From positions 84,473 through 148,472 of the forward strand of contig NZ_JAPDOG010000011.1 in the NCBI RefSeq assembly GCF_026013545.1: 64,000 nt of DNA, in the 5' to 3' direction. Under the pieces are notes generated by a model. The model was not told the origin of the DNA and did no database searches. It saw only the letters and a list, made by a program, of their open reading frames with translations. Below are positions 60,018 through 64,000 of the stretch, piece after piece. The stretch comes from Defluviimonas salinarum (GTDB lineage Bacteria; Pseudomonadota; Alphaproteobacteria; Rhodobacterales; Rhodobacteraceae). Both the position numbers and the translations under genes were made by a program. Every line of letters starts with the position of its first letter. Within the stretch, counting starts at the first letter, position 1.

Positions 60018-62678
60018 ATGAGCAAACCGATCAAACCCATCGCCCAGATCCAGAAGGACGAGCGGAGCGGCATCATCCTGGCGCAGGCGCGTCTCGCGCC
60101 GAGCCTCGAGGCGCGCCAATCCGAGCTTCTCGATCCGAAGGCGATCGGCGCCGCGCAGGGCGAGCTCGATACTTACGCGCAGCGTATCGCACAGATCGCG
60201 AAGATGTCGGATCTTTTCGATGATGACGGGGCGGTCGACCCGCTGCTGGCGCCTCCCGCCGCGGTGTCGTCGCCGGTTGCCGGGAAGGGTGCCGTGAAAA
60301 CGGTGGAGGAACCTGCCGCGGAACTCCTCACCGAGAGCCAGGATGTCCCGGTCGTTATCGGCGGGCTTGACGATGGCGAAGATCTTGACGATGGCGATGA
60401 CCTTGTTAACGCCGCTTGGCCCCTCGCCGTCGACGAGGAGGTGGCCGTCCCGGCCGCCACAAGCACTGACGCGGATGACGGTATGCCGGTCTTCGTGAAG
60501 GCGGACGCCGCTGATATCGAGCGGAACCGCGCCGCGTCCGATCATGTCCGGGCGATGAGCAGCCCTGAGACACCCGAGGATGACCTTCCCCTCAGTGATG
60601 AGGGGAAGGATCCCGCCATCTCGACGGAATACGCAACCCTGTCCGACTTCCTGATGCCCGAGGATGACCTTGCAACTCAGAGCCTGTCGGATCTGATCCT
60701 GGCCGGGCGTGCCGACCCCGAAAGCGAGGTCCGCGCGCAGGTTGACGAGCCCTTCATGGACGGTGATGCCTTCGCTGGCGACGCCGCCCTCGCCGACGAT
60801 GACACGGACCCCCTCGACGAGATCGGCTCTGACGACGAGCCCTTCATGGACGGTGATGCCTTCGCTGGCGACGCCGCCCTCGCCGACGATGACACGGACC
60901 CCCTCGACGAGGCCTTCGTGGACGCCACCACCCCCGATGACGAAGATCATCCCGATGGCGACATCATCCCGCTCATGGATGACCTGGCCCCCGCGGCGGA
61001 TGAAGCCTTCATGGAGGATGAAGATCCTGCGCATGAGGCGGATTTCTGGACCCACGAGATGGAAGAGGAGAATTCGCTTTCCGATCTCGAGGCTGCGATT
61101 TCTGGGGATTTCCCCGCAGATCCCATTTTCTCCGGAGAGGATCCGGAGGATGATCCCGCCGAGACGGGCACGGTCATGCCCGAGGAGAAAGATGACGGGG
61201 ATCCGGTCGATGTCGCCGATGCGGACCTGGCGTACGAAGAAGGAGAGTCCGTCGTGACATCGAATGCGAAAACCGAAATTGATATTGAGGATATCGACCT
61301 GGGCTCCATGGATCGGGAGAAGCCGGCCACCGCACCGGCCGCTCTCGACTGGATGGACATGTCCGAGGATGCCGGTGAGGACGCGCACGCAACTGATCCC
61401 ATCGCCGCACCCGATGCTGGCCTTGCCGGTGACGATCTTGCCGGTGCCGCTCCTGCCGCGGAAGAGATCCCGGCGAAACGGACGAGCCGGCTGCCGCTGA
61501 TCGCGGCTGGCGCCGGTGTCGCGGCGATCATCGCTGTTGGCGGCTTCCTTGCCCTTGGCGCCGGCACCCCGGCCAACACTTCGGCCGGAACCCCGATCGC
61601 CGCTCCCGTACAGGCAACGCCCGGCCCGGTCATCACCGATCTCGCCACGCCGGCCCCGACCGCTGTGCCGGCGGATGCTGGCTCCGTTGCCGGTATCGAT
61701 ACCGGCACGGCCACCAACCCGATCAACGATGCCTTTACCGCGGGCGACGCCTATCCTGTTGCCGATGCCGCCGATCCCGTCTCGGATGTCGACCCCGTCG
61801 CTGCCGCTGATGCCTACCACGTGGCCGCGCCCGAGCAGGGGGATCTTGCCGATCTCGCCGCGGAGATCCCGGCCCCCGAGGCGATCTCCGAGCCCGATGT
61901 CACGGCAGACGACTCCGTCGACCAGCTTGCCTCGATCGCGGCAGGGCTCGAGAATGCGGCGGACGGAAACCTTTCGGACCTCTTTCTTGAAGATCCGACC
62001 GGGCAAACGGATGCCGGGGCCGCTGCCGGCGTGACCGGCGACATGCTCGAGGGGCTCGCAACCAAGGACGAGCTGGCCGAAACCAAGGCCGCTATCGACC
62101 TGATGTTCGAAAAGCTCAACACGATGGGCGACGAGGCCGTCGAGCGCGACGGGGTGATCGCCGGCCTCCAGGCCGAGCTCGCCACGGCCAAGGACCAGGC
62201 GGAGCGCGCCGAGGCGCTGGCGCTCGCGCAGAACGAGGTCCTGGTCGAGTTCGTGCGCGTCCAGGAAAAGATGAACATGGCTGAGAGCCTGATCGTCGAC
62301 CTGTCCCGGCGCGTCGCCGCTGTCGAGACCACCGACCCGGCCGACCGTGTCGCGGTCGAGCGTTCGCTCGAGGATCTCAATGACCGTCTCGAGGGTATGG
62401 CCCGCGATCTCGGCCTCATCGCCCGCATCGCCATCAACGGAGCGCCCGGCGGCGTGAAAGGCGTGGCTGCGACCTCGCCGTCCAGCATTCCGGGCAGCGG
62501 CGCAGTCTTCGAAAAGGCCGCCTCGGAAGCCAAGGCGCCCGGTGCCAAGGCCGCCGTCCCGTCCGACGTCAAGGTCGGCGATTTCGTCGAGGGTTACGGA
62601 TATGTCCTTGACATCATCCCCACCACCGACGGCGCGCGCCTGATCGTGATGGAGAACGGCTCGGTCCTGATCTCCTGA
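60018..62678 (+). CDS. icmG: Enlarged IcmG/DotF (TraP-like) protein with acidic repeats
   Basis: 886 aa, over three times the size of known IcmG/TraP (about 235-270). The first 490 residues are cytoplasmic, very acidic and low complexity, with an exact 90-nt internal repeat (60744-60911). A membrane helix follows (about 495-515, LPLIAAGAGVAAIIAVGGFL), then a second acidic linker, a coiled coil (about 670-790, ELAETKAAIDLMFEKLN...VAVERSLEDLNDRLEG) and a short C-terminal beta domain (VKVGDFVEGYGYVLDIIPTTDG). Position after icmE, single TM and coiled coil make DotF/IcmG likely. The acidic tail may recruit basic substrates or partners. Confidence 0.65.
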   Translation: MSKPIKPIAQIQKDERSGIILAQARLAPSLEARQSELLDPKAIGAAQGELDTYAQRIAQIAKMSDLFDDDGAVDPLLAPPAAVSSPVAGKGAVKTVEEPAAELLTESQDVPVVIGGLDDGEDLDDGDDLVNAAWPLAVDEEVAVPAATSTDADDGMPVFVKADAADIERNRAASDHVRAMSSPETPEDDLPLSDEGKDPAISTEYATLSDFLMPEDDLATQSLSDLILAGRADPESEVRAQVDEPFMDGDAFAGDAALADDDTDPLDEIGSDDEPFMDGDAFAGDAALADDDTDPLDEAFVDATTPDDEDHPDGDIIPLMDDLAPAADEAFMEDEDPAHEADFWTHEMEEENSLSDLEAAISGDFPADPIFSGEDPEDDPAETGTVMPEEKDDGDPVDVADADLAYEEGESVVTSNAKTEIDIEDIDLGSMDREKPATAPAALDWMDMSEDAGEDAHATDPIAAPDAGLAGDDLAGAAPAAEEIPAKRTSRLPLIAAGAGVAAIIAVGGFLALGAGTPANTSAGTPIAAPVQATPGPVITDLATPAPTAVPADAGSVAGIDTGTATNPINDAFTAGDAYPVADAADPVSDVDPVAAADAYHVAAPEQGDLADLAAEIPAPEAISEPDVTADDSVDQLASIAAGLENAADGNLSDLFLEDPTGQTDAGAAAGVTGDMLEGLATKDELAETKAAIDLMFEKLNTMGDEAVERDGVIAGLQAELATAKDQAERAEALALAQNEVLVEFVRVQEKMNMAESLIVDLSRRVAAVETTDPADRVAVERSLEDLNDRLEGMARDLGLIARIAINGAPGGVKGVAATSPSSIPGSGAVFEKAASEAKAPGAKAAVPSDVKVGDFVEGYGYVLDIIPTTDGARLIVMENGSVLIS
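60744..60911 (+). repeat. Perfect tandem repeat, 90-nt period, within icmG
   Basis: A 78-nt segment (starting GACGAGCCCTTCATGGACG) occurs at 60744-60821 and again at 60834-60911 without differences, giving 30-residue units with DEPFMDGDAFAGDAALADDD. A weaker third unit begins at 60907. Confidence 0.9.
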
Positions 62679-62749
62679 CCCGGGGTCGGGCGGCGCGCCG
62701 CGCCGCCCCACGCTCCCTGACCGGCGAACTGCAATAAAGGACCGGACCA

Positions 62750-63316
62750 ATGGTCGACCTTCTTCAGATCATCAACAACGTGGTCAACGCGATCACCCCC
62801 GGCGGCGGGGGTGGCGGCCTGAGTGGGCTGCTCTACATCCTGTCCTACATGATGGGTGTCGGCTTCGTGATCGTGGCCATCAAGGGCTCTGCCAAACGCA
62901 GCGAGCTTGGCAAGAGCGCCGGCTCCTGGTCGCAGCCGGGCTGGACTTTCGTCATCGGTGTCTGCTTCATCGCGCTCCCGGGCCTGGTGGAGAGCCTGAC
63001 GCAGACGATCTTCGGCCAGTCGGACAGGCCCGCCCCCGAGAGCATCTTCTCCTACGCGCCCTCGACGATCGGCCTCCTGGACGCGGACTCGCCGGGCCGC
63101 ACCATGATCGTCGGCATCGTCACGATCATCCAGTTCGTGGGGCTCGTCGCTGTGATGCGCGGACTTTTCCTCCTGAACCAGTCCGCGCAGGGCAGCGGCG
63201 GCCCGAAGACCTTTGGCCCCGGTCTCACCTTCGTCATCGCCGGTGTCATGGCCGTAAACTTCCCGCTCTTCGTGGGCGTGATCGAAAATCTGATCACGGC
63301 CGGGTCCGCGGACTAA
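62750..63316 (+). CDS. icmC: IcmC/DotE (TraQ-like) inner-membrane protein
   Basis: 188 aa with four membrane helices (about 25-45, 66-84, 115-138, 156-180). The pattern LSYMMGVGFVIVAIKG, WTFVIGVCFIALPGLVESL, and GPGLTFVIAGVMAVNF is that of the IcmC/DotE family (TraQ in IncI). It forms part of the inner-membrane channel with IcmD. It is the last gene of the icmL-K-E-G-C run and is followed by a hairpin near 63348-63378. Confidence 0.75.
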   Translation: MVDLLQIINNVVNAITPGGGGGGLSGLLYILSYMMGVGFVIVAIKGSAKRSELGKSAGSWSQPGWTFVIGVCFIALPGLVESLTQTIFGQSDRPAPESIFSYAPSTIGLLDADSPGRTMIVGIVTIIQFVGLVAVMRGLFLLNQSAQGSGGPKTFGPGLTFVIAGVMAVNFPLFVGVIENLITAGSAD

Positions 63317-63384
63317 GCGGCCGACCCGCCGTTCGCCTCGATATTCGGGCACCCGGACGTCTCAACGCGCCGGGTGCCTCGGCC

Positions 63385-63705
63385 TTACTCCCAAGCACAA
63401 AGCGTGGTCGAGAAGTTCTTCCAGCAGGCGCCGTCCTGCTGAAGACCCCAATCCATTTCGCCCACCTTGCTCCACCCCTTCAGGCCCCAGCTCACGTGGC
63501 CGCCTTCGGGCTCGAAGACAAGGAAGGTCCCGCGGCGCGGATCTTGCGCACCAAAGCCGCCATCACCGTACTCATCGAACGAAAACTCGCATTTTCCCTC
63601 CATCAGGATCTCGTTCTCGTGCTGGAAGAAACATGTCGTGGCGGCTGCGCCCTGCGGGAAAAGGCCCGCGGCGATCAGGGCGAAGGTGGTCTTCATCATA
63701 TGCAT
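63385..63705 (-). CDS. Small secreted cysteine-containing protein, unknown
   Basis: 106 aa. Start 63705 (MHMMKTTF) gives a signal peptide ending at ATT and has an SD (CAGGAG). The mature part has TCFFQHENEILMEGKCEFSFDEYGDGG and a later CW...CAWE end, with four Cys likely in disulfides. Seems a short periplasmic protein with a folded beta part. No family recognised. Convergent with icmC. Confidence 0.55.
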   Translation of the reverse strand: MHMMKTTFALIAAGLFPQGAAATTCFFQHENEILMEGKCEFSFDEYGDGGFGAQDPRRGTFLVFEPEGGHVSWGLKGWSKVGEMDWGLQQDGACWKNFSTTLCAWE

Positions 63706-63884
63706 GCAAAACTCCTGGCAATCGATACGCCTGCTCTCCTCGAAGATCATGGCAACTGTTTGGCATCCCGTCATTTCGAACGGCCCTTTTCGCTTGCGGG
63801 CCGCACCGGCGCCGTGCTTGATGGCGCGCCGGCTGCGAGCCCGGATTTCCACCCGTTCGAAGGAGTTGCCGGAATGCGGCCCAT

Positions 63885-63950
63885 GTGAACTCTCCCCGCC
63901 CTGAAGGACGGGGCTTCAGGATCACGAACCGGCGGAAGCCGGTGCGTTGA
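63885..63950 (-). mobile_element. Probable right end of an IS200/IS605-type element (omega-RNA-like hairpins)
   Basis: On the minus strand the order is a hairpin ACCGGC-TTCC-GCCGGT (63943-63928), then GCCCCGTCCTTCAGGGCGGGG (63914-63894, one mismatched pair), ending AGAGTTCAC. This is the typical 3' end of TnpB-encoding IS200/IS605 elements. The gene itself would be beyond the right edge and is not visible, so only the end is annotated. Confidence 0.45.
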
Positions 63951-64000
63951 TGCCGTCATTTTTCTCTTCCCGCTTCCGCCATGCCAGTGCAGTGGGCTCC

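Noticed and set aside
63771..63959. Small minus-strand frame over the right-end hairpins
   Set aside because: Covers the IS605-like structure and has low-complexity translation without an SD.
1..64000. CRISPR arrays, tRNA or rRNA genes
   Set aside because: No regularly spaced repeat array, T-loop pattern or rRNA-like sequence was found by eye.

Overview
The window looks like part of a large conjugative plasmid (or an integrative conjugative element) of a GC-rich alphaproteobacterium, most plausibly a member of the Rhodobacterales. The basis is high GC with strong GC3 bias, a GcrA-like regulator, tightly packed operons with ATGA/GTGA start-stop overlaps, and two systems known together from IncI plasmids: a type IVB (I-type, Dot/Icm-like) conjugation machine and a thin type IVB pilus. 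No rRNA, tRNA or CRISPR was seen.

Layout. 1-4116 (minus): a leftward operon with an unknown gene, DotM/TrbA, a PilU-type prepilin peptidase, a PilM-like protein and a PilV-like minor pilin cut by the left edge. 4309-14448 (plus): the pilus operon (two unknowns, TcpQ-domain protein, PilN secretin, PilO, PilP, PilQ ATPase, a degenerate PilQ paralogue, PilR). 14640-15786: a 30-aa leader ORF and two related prepilins. 15953-18958: DotA/TraY and a small four-helix membrane protein where IncI plasmids carry exclusion genes. 19143-20395: a DUF6270-like protein and a RuvC-like resolvase. 20413-25776 (minus): DotD-DotC-DotB-IcmT followed by three unknowns and a DnaQ-like exonuclease. 25777-26467 is a hairpin-rich spacer before a tyrosine recombinase. 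27892-31150 holds an unknown gene, a UDP-glucose dehydrogenase and an M23-like protein. 31264-39419 is DNA-metabolism cargo: a YqaJ-type nuclease, a protein with a DnaA domain IV, an LPD7-like protein and a UvrD-like helicase. 39595-42354: a double ribbon-helix-helix protein and a class A penicillin-binding protein. 42448-46155: unknown envelope proteins and an SNase-fold protein. 46363-52534 (minus): IcmB, an unknown, IcmJ and two nearly identical IcmD copies. 52560-53267 is an AT-rich, repeat-rich candidate replication origin. 53268-63316 (plus): GcrA-like regulator, primase-helicase, then IcmL-IcmK-IcmE-IcmG-IcmC. The right end has a small secreted protein and what looks like the right end of an IS200/IS605-type element.

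Together these genes cover most of a mating-pair apparatus: inner-membrane ATPases (DotB, IcmB), the outer-membrane core (DotC, DotD, IcmK/DotH, IcmE/DotG), inner-membrane parts (IcmL, IcmG, IcmC, IcmD, IcmT, DotA, DotM) and a pilus for recipient contact. The coupling ATPase DotL/TrbC, the relaxase and the shufflon recombinase are not in the window and may lie outside it. The most striking unexplained signal is a short dispersed motif, (T/A)TGCGAAAA, present about 27 times, mostly just upstream of genes in both halves of the window. It looks like an element-wide regulatory or maintenance site.
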